Source: Perognathus longimembris pacificus (lineage: Eukaryota; Chordata; Mammalia; Rodentia; Heteromyidae). From it: DNA of 64,000 bases. The translations under genes were made by a program, and so were the position numbers. Positions 23,543 to 33,594 of this stretch are shown here, piece by piece; position 1 is the first letter of the stretch; the number at the start of each line of letters is the position of its first letter. Below the pieces are notes generated by a model. It searched no databases, was not told the origin of the DNA, and saw nothing but the letters and a program-made list of their open reading frames with translations. Where the stretch lies: assembly GCF_023159225.1 (NCBI RefSeq), contig NC_063176.1, positions 35,396,786 through 35,460,785 of the forward strand, given 5' to 3'.

Positions 23543-23733
23543 GCCAGTCCTGGGGCTTGGACTCAGGGCCTGAGCACTGTCCCTGGCTTCTTCCCGCTCA
23601 AGGCTAGCACTCTGCCACTTGAGCCACAGCGCTGCTTCTGGCCGTTTTCTGTATATGTGGTGCTGGGGAATCGAACCTAGGGCCTCATGTATATGAGGCA
23701 GGCACTCTTGCCACTAGGCTATATCCCCAGCCC
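23516..23733 (-). repeat. IDL-Geo SINE
   Basis: Full-length reverse copy with about 30 T tail and CTTCCCGCTC diagnostic. Perfect duplication ctcaatgtagtttt (23,502-23,515 and 23,734-23,747). Confidence 0.97.
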
Positions 23734-23747
23734 CTCAATGTAGTTTT

Positions 23748-24541
23748 AATATAAAAAACTTAAATGTTTACTAGCTTTCTCTTTTACCAAGAGCTGTGAT
23801 GGTAGTGATAAAAGAACAAGTAGATGAACAAAGGAAACAAAACAACTCTGTATAATCGAATTCCCTAGAAAAAGGCCAGGTACATGTACTACTTTTCATA
23901 GGGTAAAACTAAGACTAACCTTGCTCAAAATCTACCTCTGTCGTGTTTCCTTTACAATAAAATGGTGATACAGCCTATTGGAAGAAAACATGTGTTATAA
24001 TGTTATAAATTGAGTTCCTGTTTGTGAAGTTCTTTGCATATATAATGCCTTAGAATCCAAGTTCTTCTTTTTTTCCTTCAGATGCTTATTAAGTATCTTC
24101 TGAATGTGAGATTGGAAATCGTTCACAATATAGCAACAAAGAATGATACATCTACCTGAGTGAAAGATGTGCTACACAAAAGCCCATGATGTGTTCTGGA
24201 GTTATGAACTGATGAACCTTGGCTGTTGAAAACCATATGACTGGAGAATGGACAAGGTGGAGGAGGTAGGAGTGGGCTGTGTGTAACAAGGAGTACATTC
24301 TGGATGCATGGAATGGTATCAACAAGGGCACCAGAGCTTGGAAGTACATGGTGTGTTTGTCAAAGAGTGACAGAGTATGGATAAATACTGTAGGTTGGGT
24401 GAGACAGAAAGAGGCAAGACTTGCTTCCTATTGTTAGTGAATCTCCCATTGTGTGAGTTGGGATTGGGAGGGGATCCTATCTCCCAGTGTGGTATCTAAG
24501 GGAGATGAGCATTACTGTCTGTCTCTGTCTGCTAGGGAATG
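23748..24541. other. Unique non-coding stretch
   Basis: No recognised repeat or gene. Confidence 0.4.
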
Positions 24542-24654
24542 GACACATGACCTTGGCTCAGCTCTTCAGATGTGTCTGCCTGTGATTTTAATGACAGGAG
24601 AGCATGGTTATATGACCATGGCTTAGAGCTTCAGATGTATCTGCCTGTGATTTT
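24542..24654. repeat. 65-bp imperfect tandem duplication
   Basis: The block around 'catgaccttggctcagctcttcagatgtgtctgcctgtgatttt' recurs 65 bp later as 'tatgaccatggcttagagcttcagatgtatctgcctgtgatttt'. The L1 at 24,655 sits inside the second unit, whose remainder ('aatgaaagagga') resumes at 25,291. Confidence 0.88.
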
Positions 24655-25277
24655 TTTCTTTTTTTTAATTTTATTTATTTATTTATTATCAAAGTAATGT
24701 ACAAAGGGGTTACAGTTTCATAGGTAAGGCAGTGAGCACATTTCTTATCAAACTTGTTACCTCCTCCGTTTTCTCCCACCTTCCCCTCTCCTCAGTTCTC
24801 TCCCCACCCTCTCCCGAGTTATACAGTTGGTTTATAGCATGTTGTCTTGTAAGTATTACTGTTGCACTGGTTCACCTTTTACCCTTTGTCTCTCCATTTT
24901 GGTGTTCCCCTTCCCTACTTCCGATAAACTACATACAATACCCAGTGTACCAAAGTCAGTTACAGTGACATCAGGGGTAAAACCATGGGGAAGAAAGACA
25001 AAAGAAAAAGGCATCATTTCATATCATGTGTTGAAAAATGACAATAACAATGATATACCACTTATTTCCAAATCTTGTAGTTAATTTCGCTTAGCATCAT
25101 TTTATGATGTGATCATATGTACGTTGCTATTAAGCTATTGTGCTCCTCTGCTAGGACTATCCTAGACAAGTACTAATTGATTCCTATGAGTGAAACCATA
25201 GAGTTTGTTTCGCTTAGTATGATTTTTTCCAAGTCTTTGCATTTCCTCACGAATGGGCCCAAGTCATTCTTTCTAAT
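24655..25277 (-). mobile_element. 5'-truncated L1 3' end
   Basis: Reverse-strand L1 of about 620 bp, mostly 3' UTR. The poly(A) signal region appears as (TTTA)n at 24,665-24,690. Its 3' end matches 17.85-18.03 kb ('ttggtacactgg', 'agaaatg..ctcact'). Target-site duplication tgcctgtgatttt (24,642-24,654 and 25,278-25,290). No ORF survives. Confidence 0.9.
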
Positions 25278-25290
25278 TGCCTGTGATTTT

Positions 25291-25591
25291 AATGAAAGAG
25301 GAAATGATGGTAAATTTCAAAGCTTTGGGTATCACAGCAAGTAATCAGTGAAGTTGTACCATTGTTGCTATTGATGCCATGGTCTTGTCTGTGTAATTTG
25401 TGTCAGTCTTCTGTAGTTCCTGGTTCTCTTCCCAGCCTGATTTCTCTATCCTTGCATTGATATAATAAGCTGCCTGATTTAATGAGAATAGTGCTTTTGC
25501 TAGTTTTAATTTTAATATGATATATATGTGCAACAAACCATTTTTATTAGAAATCAAATATAAATTATAAAATATAAAAATATCAGAATTT
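25291..25591. other. Unique non-coding stretch
   Basis: No recognised repeat or gene. Confidence 0.4.
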
Positions 25592-25610
25592 AAAAAGTCT
25601 TAGGTGCTGG

Positions 25611-25814
25611 GCTGGGGATATAGCCTAGTGGCAAGAGTGCCTGCCTCGGATACACGAGGCCCTAGGTTCGATTCCCCAGCACCACATATACAGAAAACGG
25701 CCAGAAGCGGCGTTGTGGCTCAAGTGGCAGAGTGCTAGCCTTGAGCGGGAAGAAGCCAGGGACAGTGCTCAGGCCCTGAGTCCAAGGCCCAGGACTGGCC
25801 AAAAAAAAAAAAAA
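25611..25814 (+). repeat. IDL-Geo SINE, youngest type
   Basis: Full-length plus copy, almost identical to 7,336-7,535. It has a perfect 19-bp duplication, aaaaagtcttaggtgctgg (25,592-25,610 and 25,815-25,833). It landed at the very start of an older SINE. Confidence 0.97.
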
Positions 25815-25821
25815 AAAAAGT

Positions 25822-26095
25822 CTTAGGTGCTGGTTTCTCATACCTATAATCTTAGCTATCCAGGTGGCTGAGATTAGAAGACTGATATTTGAAGCTAGCC
25901 CTGGCAGGAAAGTCCATGAGACTCTTATCTCTAATTAAATAGTAAAAAACCAGAAGTGGAACTGTGGCTCAAGTGATAGAGTGCCAGCCCTGAGCAAAAA
26001 AGCTAAGGCACAGTATCTAGGTTCTGTGTTCAAGTCTCAGTATTGGCACAGTATTGTGCACACATGGGCACATGCACATGCACACACACACAAAT
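25822..26095 (+). repeat. Old B1-Geo SINE
   Basis: Head 'taggtgctggtttctcatacctataatc', 'gaagctagccctggcaggaaagtcc', tail 'gaactgtggctcaagtgatagagtgccag', 'gttcaagtctcag', then CA repeats in place of the A tail. Confidence 0.92.
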
Positions 26096-26189
26096 TAAAA
26101 ATGGTAGACAAAGGATGTATACAAAGAATAGGATAAAAAGAGAATTATTCACAATAGTAATAATTTTAAGATAAAATTAGTGCTTGCCT

Positions 26190-26372
26190 GGTAGCCAGGC
26201 ACACTATTATAAGAGTCATGTGCCTCATCTCACTTATTTATAACAAGTGTAAAATGTATATGCTATAATTACTAGTATTTTCAGATGAGAAAACTGAGTT
26301 TGAGAGGTTGAGTCACTTGCTCAAAACCAGTAGTGGGAGAGTGGTTCTGCTAGAGTTTGAACCTGGATAGCC
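26190..26372 (-). repeat. MIR fragment
   Basis: Clear reverse MIR: 'cagatgagaaaactgagtttgagaggttgagtcacttgctcaaaacc' to 'agagtttgaacctgg'. Confidence 0.85.
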
Positions 26373-27445
26373 CAAGTATAGCATGTGCACATTTCATCCA
26401 GGCTATTACAGCTGAGCTGGAGACAACTCTTCCCCAAGAGGTTATGTAACAGGTGCTTAAAAGCTGCTCTTGCTGAAAAGCTCTGACTCCTGACTGGGGT
26501 CTGTAAAATACTGAAAGCAGAAAAAAAAACCTTGGCATCCAGCCTCCATTTTGTATCTATGTCCTCTACTCCAAACCATTCACTTTGCAGTCACCTCAGA
26601 ATCCAGAAAAGGACAGGACTGATCAATAGCATCTTTATTGCAAGCAACCAAAAGTATATCAAGGAACAGCAGATTCTGCAGAATAGACACTTCACCTCCA
26701 TGAAGACAATTACCTATAGTGACGAGGCTGGAATAATTATCTCATGAGAACCCTATTTCCCTCAAGTGATGGCAGCTGTAACTTCTCCAGATATTGGAGA
26801 ACAAGGGCAGGGATAATGGTCAACCAGGTCTTACCTGACCAATTCTGAAACAGAAGACGGTCAGACCATCTGCCACCACCTTTGACCACTGGGACATACT
26901 TTGATCAGGACTGCTTAATAATTATGCATATCTCTCTCCTACCTCTTCCAGTTCTTTGTCTCCTCAGACTTATATCCCAAAGATGGCTGAAGATGACCAT
27001 TGGTGCTGTCTTATCTTCCTGTGGCATCCCCATGTCATATAGGAATCTGTCTCTGCCCTTTACCATGTCTCTTAACTTAGCACATAGGGGAAAGTGGCTG
27101 TTCCTGACACGTGGAAGCCCAGGAGTTTGGGCCTGGAGCCTAAACCATGTGCAAATTCACAATATCTGAACTAGACCTTAGGGAGTAGGATTTGGGCAGC
27201 TAAAGAAGACATAAAGGTGTTTGTTAGTATACCCGAGAAAGTGTATGTAGAGGTAAAGACAGGAAAGGCCATTCTGTGTTCCAAGAATGCTGATGTGCAT
27301 AAGTTGCACAGGTGTGGAGTGTGTTCATGGAGGTCCACAAGGGGAAGAGGCTGGGAAGGGATGGCTGAAAGGAAGTTGGCAGAAGAGTCCACGTGTGGAT
27401 TTAAAATGGAGTGAGGACTTTGTCATAGGATTGAGACCTAGTAGT
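26373..27445. other. Unassigned stretch, possibly an old LTR
   Basis: 26,540-27,150 reads like LTR sequence (CATTTTG-rich start, 'ctgaccaattctgaaacagaag', 'aagatggctgaagatgaccattgg') but I cannot match it to a named family and found no terminal duplication. 27,170-27,440 is unassigned. Frames here are short and unconvincing. Confidence 0.3.
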
Positions 27446-27650
27446 TAGCTGGACGCCAGTGGCTCATGTGTGTAATCCTAACTACATAGGAGGCTGAGAT
27501 CTAAGAATCACAATTTGAAGCCAGTTCGGGCAGGAAAGTCCATGAGCTTCTTATCTCCAATAAACTACTAGAAAAACTGCAAGTGGACCTGTGGCTCAAC
27601 AACAGAGTTCAGACCTCAGGACTGGCTCACATTAAAAAAAAAAAAAAAAT
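27446..27650 (+). repeat. Old B1-Geo SINE
   Basis: Head 'agctggacgccagtggctcatgtgtgtaatcc', 'gaagccagttcgggcaggaaagtcc', 'ttatctccaataaactac', 'tggacctgtggctcaac', then a shortened tail and A run. Confidence 0.88.
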
Positions 27651-27689
27651 AGATGTAGTAGTTAAGGTTTTATCCTTAAGAAACTGGAG

Positions 27690-27714
27690 CCCTTGGGCGG
27701 GGGGGGGGGGGAGG
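27690..27714. repeat. G-rich tract
   Basis: 'gggcgggggggggggga' at about 27,697-27,713, a possible G-quadruplex or slippage site. Confidence 0.7.
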
Positions 27715-27724
27715 TAAAGGGAGC

Positions 27725-28020
27725 AATATGATGCCACTAGCAACTTAAGTTAGATGGAAGGCAACAGGGGGATGGAGACTGAGAGTGCTGGGAGCCACGG
27801 AAGCCAGGCAGCAGCGTTATAAAAGAGTGTGTGAAAAGCTCATGAGGAAAGTGGGAGTGGGAACAGGGAGAGGGCCCAGATTTCAGAGGCAGCCTTGAGG
27901 TGGAGGCAACAGGGCTCGGTGACTAATTTGATGTGGGTGCTTAAGGAGGAAGAAAGAATTGAAGATGACTGAAATTCCTAGTTTAGCAACCTGAGTAATT
28001 GGTGATATCATTAGCTGCAA
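27725..28020 (+). repeat. Ancient mammalian repeat, family unnamed
   Basis: Order 'tttgatgtgggtgcttaagg', 'gaattgaagatgactgaaattcctagtttagcaacctgagtaattgg' matches a widespread ancient mammalian repeat whose consensus I recognise but cannot name. Related pieces lie at 53,860 and 60,840. Confidence 0.45.
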
Positions 28021-28034
28021 TAAGAATGGAAGGA

Positions 28035-28240
28035 AGGAAAGCATCCTACCTGTATGCCTGCTAGAAACCTTATATGTGTTATTTCTTTTAGTCCTAAACA
28101 AACCAGTGATGAAAAGATTAAAGTATCCATTTCACACATAAAAATGGTGAGGTCCAGTGAAGTTCACAATACTTTCCCCAAGGTGAGAGCCAGGCTATCA
28201 AATAAGACTGTAACTCCAAGGCCAGTGTTCTTTACACCAT
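28035..28240 (-). repeat. MIR fragment
   Basis: Reverse MIR: 'cttatatgtgttatttcttttagtcc', 'tatccatttcacacataaaaatggtgaggtccagtgaagttc', ending 'ccagtgttctttacacc'. Confidence 0.75.
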
Positions 28241-29461
28241 AATAATTTTAATTTGGAGAAATGGAGCTTAAACTTGAGGGAACGATAGACCATAAAACAC
28301 AGTCTTCCTAGGACTAGCACAGGATGAAGAGATGGAAGTCCTGTTGGGATGAGGACCAGCGCAGCACACACTGCCCAGTGCTATTTTCTGCCTATTACCT
28401 CCTGGGAGGGCAGTTGGGAGGTAGATGTTAAACATTTGCCTGATCTATACAGTCATTCTTGATGCATGGGGCTACGAAGCCCTTGAAATGGGCCTACTGT
28501 GGTGAGGAACCGAAATGTTCATGGAACTGGAGTTTTAGGGTAAAAAAAAAATCTATGCCTTTGGAGCCTAAACTGGATGAGGCTCAGTTATACCTCCCTA
28601 CACACCAATTAAAGAGACAAGCACTGGTGGACAGTGGAGATTATTTAGTTGACCCCAGCCATATGGGGAAGACAAACACTATTGAATGATCCCAAGATTA
28701 TCTTTTGGGGAGTGGTGTATTACTTTTAGGTTTAAGTATGGGAGGAGTTAGTGGCAAGGGTAAGAGGTATGCATAATTAATCTCAGTCAAATACATGATG
28801 ATTATAGGCATTGTTCTTTGTTTACTAGAGAGCAGTTTCAGTTTTTACCAATAGGTATTTATTCATCAATCCTGTCTTTCCTGGAGTCTCAAGGTGACTA
28901 TTTGGGAGAGAGACTCAGAGGAAATGAAAGGCTAATGCAGCAGAGAGAGGGACGGTGACCTTCTTCATTAATTCTGATTGATTTTAATTAATTTGAAAGT
29001 AACTAAGTTTATGTGGCTAATGACTATCATACTGCACAGTTCTGGACTAGAGGAATCAGCCAGGCACAGAGCAGCTGTTCAAAGAGAGGCCTTGCTGTAC
29101 CCCTGAAAAAGTCACTAAATATTTGCTCATCTGCCTCATCACCTGTAGGTAAGATATCGGAACTAAGTTTAGAGACCACAATTCACAACTCAGTGGGAGT
29201 TCTTGCCTACTAACACAAATTTCCTCTGGCCAGATTTTGACTTTAAAGGGAAGGAAAGTGAGTACAATACTCAATTTCCTTTTTTGTTTGTTTTTTTAAC
29301 CCAACCTAGCCTCAAATTTGAGATCCTACCTCAACCTCCCAAGGACTCTACTCCATTTCCTTTCTTATGTGAGACCAAAAGTAATCACTTTTTCCACATT
29401 TCTATTTTTCTGTGCTGAGTTAAGTGTTAACTCCTATTTAAGAGCACAGACATAACTGTAC
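28241..29461. other. Unique non-coding stretch
   Basis: About 1.2 kb. A weak B1-like scrap is at 29,285-29,345 ('tagcctcaaatttgagatcctacctcaacctccc'). No gene. Confidence 0.4.
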
Positions 29462-29572
29462 ATGGTTGCACACGCCTGTAACCCCAGCACTTCAGAAGCT
29501 GAAATGGGAAGATCACAGGGTCAGTGTGGGCTAAACAGTTAGACTCTGCCACTGAAACAAACACACGTACCA
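29462..29572 (+). repeat. B1-like SINE monomer
   Basis: 'tggttgcacacgcctgtaaccccagcacttcagaagctgaaatggg' through 'gtcagtgtgggctaaacag' is a 7SL-derived monomer without Geo tail. Confidence 0.8.
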
Positions 29573-29589
29573 CACACAAGCACCAGGTA

Positions 29590-29772
29590 AATTTCCTAGG
29601 TTCCAATTCCAGTTCTGCCACCACAAAGGTTGTACCTTTAGTTTCTTCACATTCTCAAGCCTTACTTTCCTCTGGGTAAAATGTGGATACAACAGCACCT
29701 CCCTAGGAGGGAGTTGTGATGATGCTAAATAAATAACCTGTGTATAACATCTAGCCAGTCGCTGGCACATGC
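29590..29772 (+). repeat. MIR fragment
   Basis: 'ttccaattccagttctgccacc', 'cttactttcctctgggtaaaatgtgg', 'tgctggcacatgc': the full MIR order on the plus strand. Confidence 0.75.
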
Positions 29773-30379
29773 TAACACTCAGTAGAAACTACCTATTCTG
29801 TAACCAGCACTTTATGATGAGTTTGTACTTCACACTTCTGTATATTGACATTTACTCAACTCTATTTTTTGCTTATGTGGAAGGTATTTTCTCAGCTCCC
29901 CAAATGTCAGAACATTCCACAAAGTATACATTCATCAAGATAAAAAAAAGTTTCTGGTTATTCCTTAGACAGTATTGCAAGCATGAGTTTTGTAGCCATT
30001 TTTATATTTTCTTTTGATTTCTCTATTGTTAAAGTACCTAAAGTCATCACAAATGTAAACTGTGACCCTGTTATTTTGTTGTGATCATTGAAATTTCTTT
30101 GAGCCTCCAACAGTTCATCACTACATGGTCAGTTAGAAATACTAAACATAGGCACAAAAGATTTCTTGATGTCTCATAGTTTTGAAGAAATTCATGCCAT
30201 TTTGATCAAACTTATTATCTATGTAGACTTTGGTTTCTCTTAAAAGTGGCTGTATAGAATGTTGATAAAGGCCTATTTAAAGACTGTCTTCACAAGAAGG
30301 AACAAGTAATAATTAGATTGCATATGTTGATACCACTTCATACGCTGTAACATTTAGACTAAAAAAGCATAGTAAATCA
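29773..30379. other. Unique non-coding stretch
   Basis: AT-rich, no recognised repeat or gene. Confidence 0.4.
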
Positions 30380-30500
30380 GTGTGGGATATACCTGTAATC
30401 ACAGCACTCTCTGGAGACTGAGACTGAGGCAGGAGGATTGGGTTGGAATCCAACCTAGGCTGTGTATGGAATTCCCAAAACAGAAAAACAAAACAATAAC
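30380..30500 (+). repeat. B1-like SINE monomer
   Basis: 'gtgtgggatatacctgtaatcacagcactc', 'gactgaggcaggaggattgggttggaatccaacctaggc', A-rich end. No Geo tail. Confidence 0.82.
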
Positions 30501-30591
30501 AATTATTTTAATACTCCTGGAATTTATTACTTTCCTCCACTAGAGTTCAGATGTCTGCTGTGCTTGATTTGTTTGCTTTAAAGAAAAGTTA

Positions 30592-30769
30592 TACCTTGTA
30601 TACATGAAGCCCTGGGTTCAATTCCCCAGCACCACATATATAGAAAACGGCCAGAAGGGGCGCTGTGGCTCAAGTGGCAGAGTGCTAGCCTTGAGCAAAA
30701 AGAAGCCAGCGACAGTGCTCAGGCCCTGAGTCCAAGGCCCAGGACTGGCCAAAAAAAAAAAAAAAAAAA
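30592..30769 (+). repeat. IDL-Geo SINE, 5' truncated at insertion
   Basis: The copy starts inside the IDL monomer ('taccttgtatacatgaagccctgg'). About 40 bases with the A box are missing, yet a duplication aaagaaaagtta flanks it (30,580-30,591 and 30,770-30,781). It therefore inserted already truncated. Confidence 0.93.
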
Positions 30770-30781
30770 AAAGAAAAGTTA

Positions 30782-31204
30782 AATCTCTGGGCCTCCAGAG
30801 AGGTACATGCATAAAATCTGAGACTTGGTTTTGACTTCATTCTAGAATGGGCTTTCGTATATCCTTCCCACTAAAATTCGATTCTGTCTCTCTTCTCCCA
30901 TTTAAGAGGACCTTCGCCCTTAGAGGTAACTTTCACGTGCTTTCTAGAAAGAACACGCTCTGAGGGCATTCTTGGAATACTTGGTTTGCTTAGAAAACAC
31001 TTCACGAGTGAGTCAGCACCAAGGGGAAAACCCCCACTCAAAGTAGCTATCAAAATTGCATGAGGCGGTAAAACGAGCAACGATTTTCTTTGTAAAGTTA
31101 ATGATGAGGGATGGAGAAAGCAATTACTTATTTATAAAACGAATGCACGGTGCAAGGCTTTAGGCTGCCCGGCTAACTTATTCCATATTTAGCAAGAAAG
31201 ACAT
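30782..31204. other. Flank upstream of first CpG island
   Basis: Unique sequence becoming CpG-richer. 'ccatatttag' near 31,182 is one base from an SRF CArG box. No gene. Confidence 0.35.
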
Positions 31205-31700
31205 TGAAATCGGGGAGATTGCCCGCGCCCCCGCCCCCCCCCCCCGCCCGCCCGCGCTGAGCCGGTGACTGGGTGCTGTGCCTGGCAGGCAGGGCAGAGA
31301 AAGGGCGGCCTGGCGGCTCCGAGCTGCCCGCCGTCCCCGCCCGGCCTCGGCAGCCGCAGACCACCCCGCGGCCTTCCCGCGGTCACTACTCTGTACATCT
31401 GAGGATCGTGCCGGCCCGGGAGGTGACTGCGCGGGTCCCTGGGGAATGGCTGGAACGCGGCCGCGCCGGCGAGTCTGGGAGTTCCGGGAGCCGGGCGCGG
31501 GGCGCAGGCGTTTCCCGGTGAGCCCGGCCGCTCAGCCGCTTCCGGAGGGCGGATTGCATCAGGTGTGGAGCTGGGCGCCACCTCGGCCCAACCTGGCGGC
31601 CACTGCGCCTGCGCGCGCCACCCAGCCCCGCCCTGCCCCGCCTGCCCGCCGCAGACTCCACCGCGGGTTTTCCTCCCGGTCTAGCCGAGACTCAGCGGCT
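31205..31700. promoter_or_regulatory. CpG island 1, candidate promoter
   Basis: Strong GC and CpG density against an AT-rich background. It contains C-rich tracts at 31,228-31,255, GC boxes (ccccgccctgccccgcc near 31,626), and an NRF1-like ctgcgcctgcgcg at 31,603-31,615. There is no TATA box. A plausible plus-strand donor (CCCG|GTGAGC) sits at 31,519. It looks like a TATA-less CpG promoter, perhaps an alternative start for the gene implied by island 2. The overlapping 60-150-aa frames on both strands are what GC-rich DNA gives by chance. Confidence 0.7.
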
Positions 31701-32890
31701 AGGGGGGCGGGTGCTGCTCATCGGCCCGGGACCCCCTGAGGAAAGGGGTGGCAGGGCGGGGCTCCTGAGGTCCACGAGTGGGGGGAATAGAGGGAGGTGG
31801 GAGAAGACGGGTCTGGAGGCCTGTGGATGCCTCCGCGCGGGGTGGGCTCGGGCCGATTTCCTGCTCCCTGAGCCTCCAACCAAGAGGCTTTGCCCACTAG
31901 TGTTTCCCTAACAGCTGTGGCCCTCGGCTGTCCACGATCCGCAGGCTCCTTAGGCCCACGTTGGGGTGCAGAAAGCCCCAGGACTGCTCGCTCGTGGACC
32001 TGGGGAGAAGTCAGTGGCCATGCTGGAGCACCGGGATGGGATGTGAGGGAAGTGATTGTTCCTAGAAGAGGTTATAGGATGCCAACGCCTGAAAACCCTC
32101 TTCCTCGATAGCCGCACCTTCCTGCCAGCCCCACGTGGAGTCCATGTCAGGGCTTCCTTTGGCACTACTAGCCCCGTGTGTCTCCTTCCATGGATGGGAT
32201 GATGTTCTTTGGTGACTGTGGGATGCATGTCCTGACCGACCCAAAACACTATGAGGGCAGAGTCCCTGGGCTTTTAACTCTCTTCTGCCCCAGGACTAAT
32301 AATGACCGTCTGACTCCTCATAACTTAAAGGGGGGAGATGCAATGAAGTGATTAAATAACACCATTGTCACTGCAGAATGCACACAGGTATAAGGACTGG
32401 GGGAGTTCTAGTTTTTTGTTTAAGGAAGGAGGAATGTATTCCTGAAGGTTTGGAGAAGATGCTTTCACTTTATAGTTAAAACTAAAGTACTACTGGGCTG
32501 ATCTTTCAAGGCAATGGCAGGTAGAGCTCTCTCTCTCTCTCCGTATATGTATATAAATATACACATATACACACAGAGAGCCGTGAAAGCGTGGCTCTCA
32601 GACCATCAGCTATCAGTGAACCTGCATCTACATAGGGGCAGGCCCCACCACACACCTAACCCATGGCACTCTCTGGGAGCAAGAGGCTGGGGAAACCCTG
32701 CAAGGCTTTAGGGTGAGTCTGATCTAGGCTCCAGTCACTGCTAGTGCCGTGGCTTAGATCACCCTTCCCAATGCTTGAGGTAGAGCATTGTTTATCACTT
32801 ATAAGGTATCCACTTTAGGGATTTACCTGCCGGGATACAAATGGAGTTATTACAAATCAAGGGAGTAGAAAGGAAATTATGCTTTTATTT
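31701..32890. other. Spacer between CpG islands
   Basis: GC content falls gradually. There is a CT/TA-rich patch at 32,526-32,580. No exon or repeat is supportable. Confidence 0.4.
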
Positions 32891-32892
32891 TA

Positions 32893-33036
32893 CTTTATTT
32901 TTTGTCGGTTTTGGGGCTTGAACTCGTCCTGGGTGCTTTCCCTGGGCCTCTTTGTGCTCAAGGCTAGCACCCCACCATTCGAGCCACAGCGCCACTTCCG
33001 GCTATTTCGAGTAGTTGATTGGAGATTAAGAGTCAC
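32893..33036 (-). repeat. Old B1-Geo SINE, left part
   Basis: Tail and linker: 'gttttggggcttgaactcg', 'gctcaaggctagcacc', 'cgagccacagcgccacttccgg', 'gattggagattaagagtc'. Its head resumes at 33,260 after the nested SINE. Confidence 0.88.
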
Positions 33037-33038
33037 AG

Positions 33039-33215
33039 GGAGGCTGGGAACATGGCCTAGTGGCAAGAGTGCTTGCCTTGTATAAACATGAAGCCCTGGG
33101 TTCGATTCCCCAACACCACATATACAGAAAACAGAAGTGGCGCTGTGGCTCAAGTGGCAGAGGTTCTATCCTTGAACAAAAAGAAGCCAGGGACTGAGTC
33201 TGAGGCCCAGGATTG

Positions 33216-33249
<34 letters not shown>

Positions 33250-33250
33250 A
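33039..33250 (+). repeat. IDL-Geo SINE nested in older SINE
   Basis: Plus copy: 'ggctgggaacatggcctagtgg', then a Geo part with internal deletions ('agccagggactgagtctgaggccc'), and an A tail of about 40 bases. It splits the reverse-strand old SINE. Confidence 0.93.
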
Positions 33251-33259
33251 AAGAAAAAG

Positions 33260-33338
33260 AGGCTCGGGGACTCGAACCTCAATCCGCGTACCTCAGCCTT
33301 TTGAATAGCTAGGCAGGAGCCACCGGTGTCGGGCTAAT
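33260..33338 (-). repeat. Old B1-Geo SINE, right part
   Basis: Remaining head: 'ggactcgaacctcaatccgcgtacctcagcc', 'atagctaggcaggagccaccgg'. CpG sites are kept here, consistent with protection near the islands. Confidence 0.8.
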
Positions 33339-33409
33339 AGGCTTTTATTTTTATAAGGTGTGGTTCTCCCCCGGGGTCATCTTGCTGTTGAATTTTAGGA
33401 TGGAGGAAT

Positions 33410-33410
<1 letters not shown>

Positions 33411-33450
<40 letters not shown>
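33411..33450. repeat. (GT)n microsatellite
   Basis: About 20 GT units just upstream of CpG island 2. Confidence 0.97.
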
Positions 33451-33453
<3 letters not shown>

Positions 33454-33594
33454 GAGGGTCTGGGGCTGAGTCTAAGGAGGCAGTGGAAGGAGGTCTTATG
33501 TACTAACTTTCCACCTGGAAGGTCGTGGGCAACTCTCATCTCAATTGTGGAGACACTTTCTCCCACAAAAGCAAGCCTGCAACCCCCTGACCCA

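Noticed and set aside
26540..27150. A named ERV1 solo LTR
   Set aside because: The texture is LTR-like but I could not define ends, a target duplication or a family, so it is left as unassigned.
31273..31739. Protein-coding first exon in CpG island 1
   Set aside because: Frames exist on both strands with no recognisable N-terminus, and no evidence chooses one.
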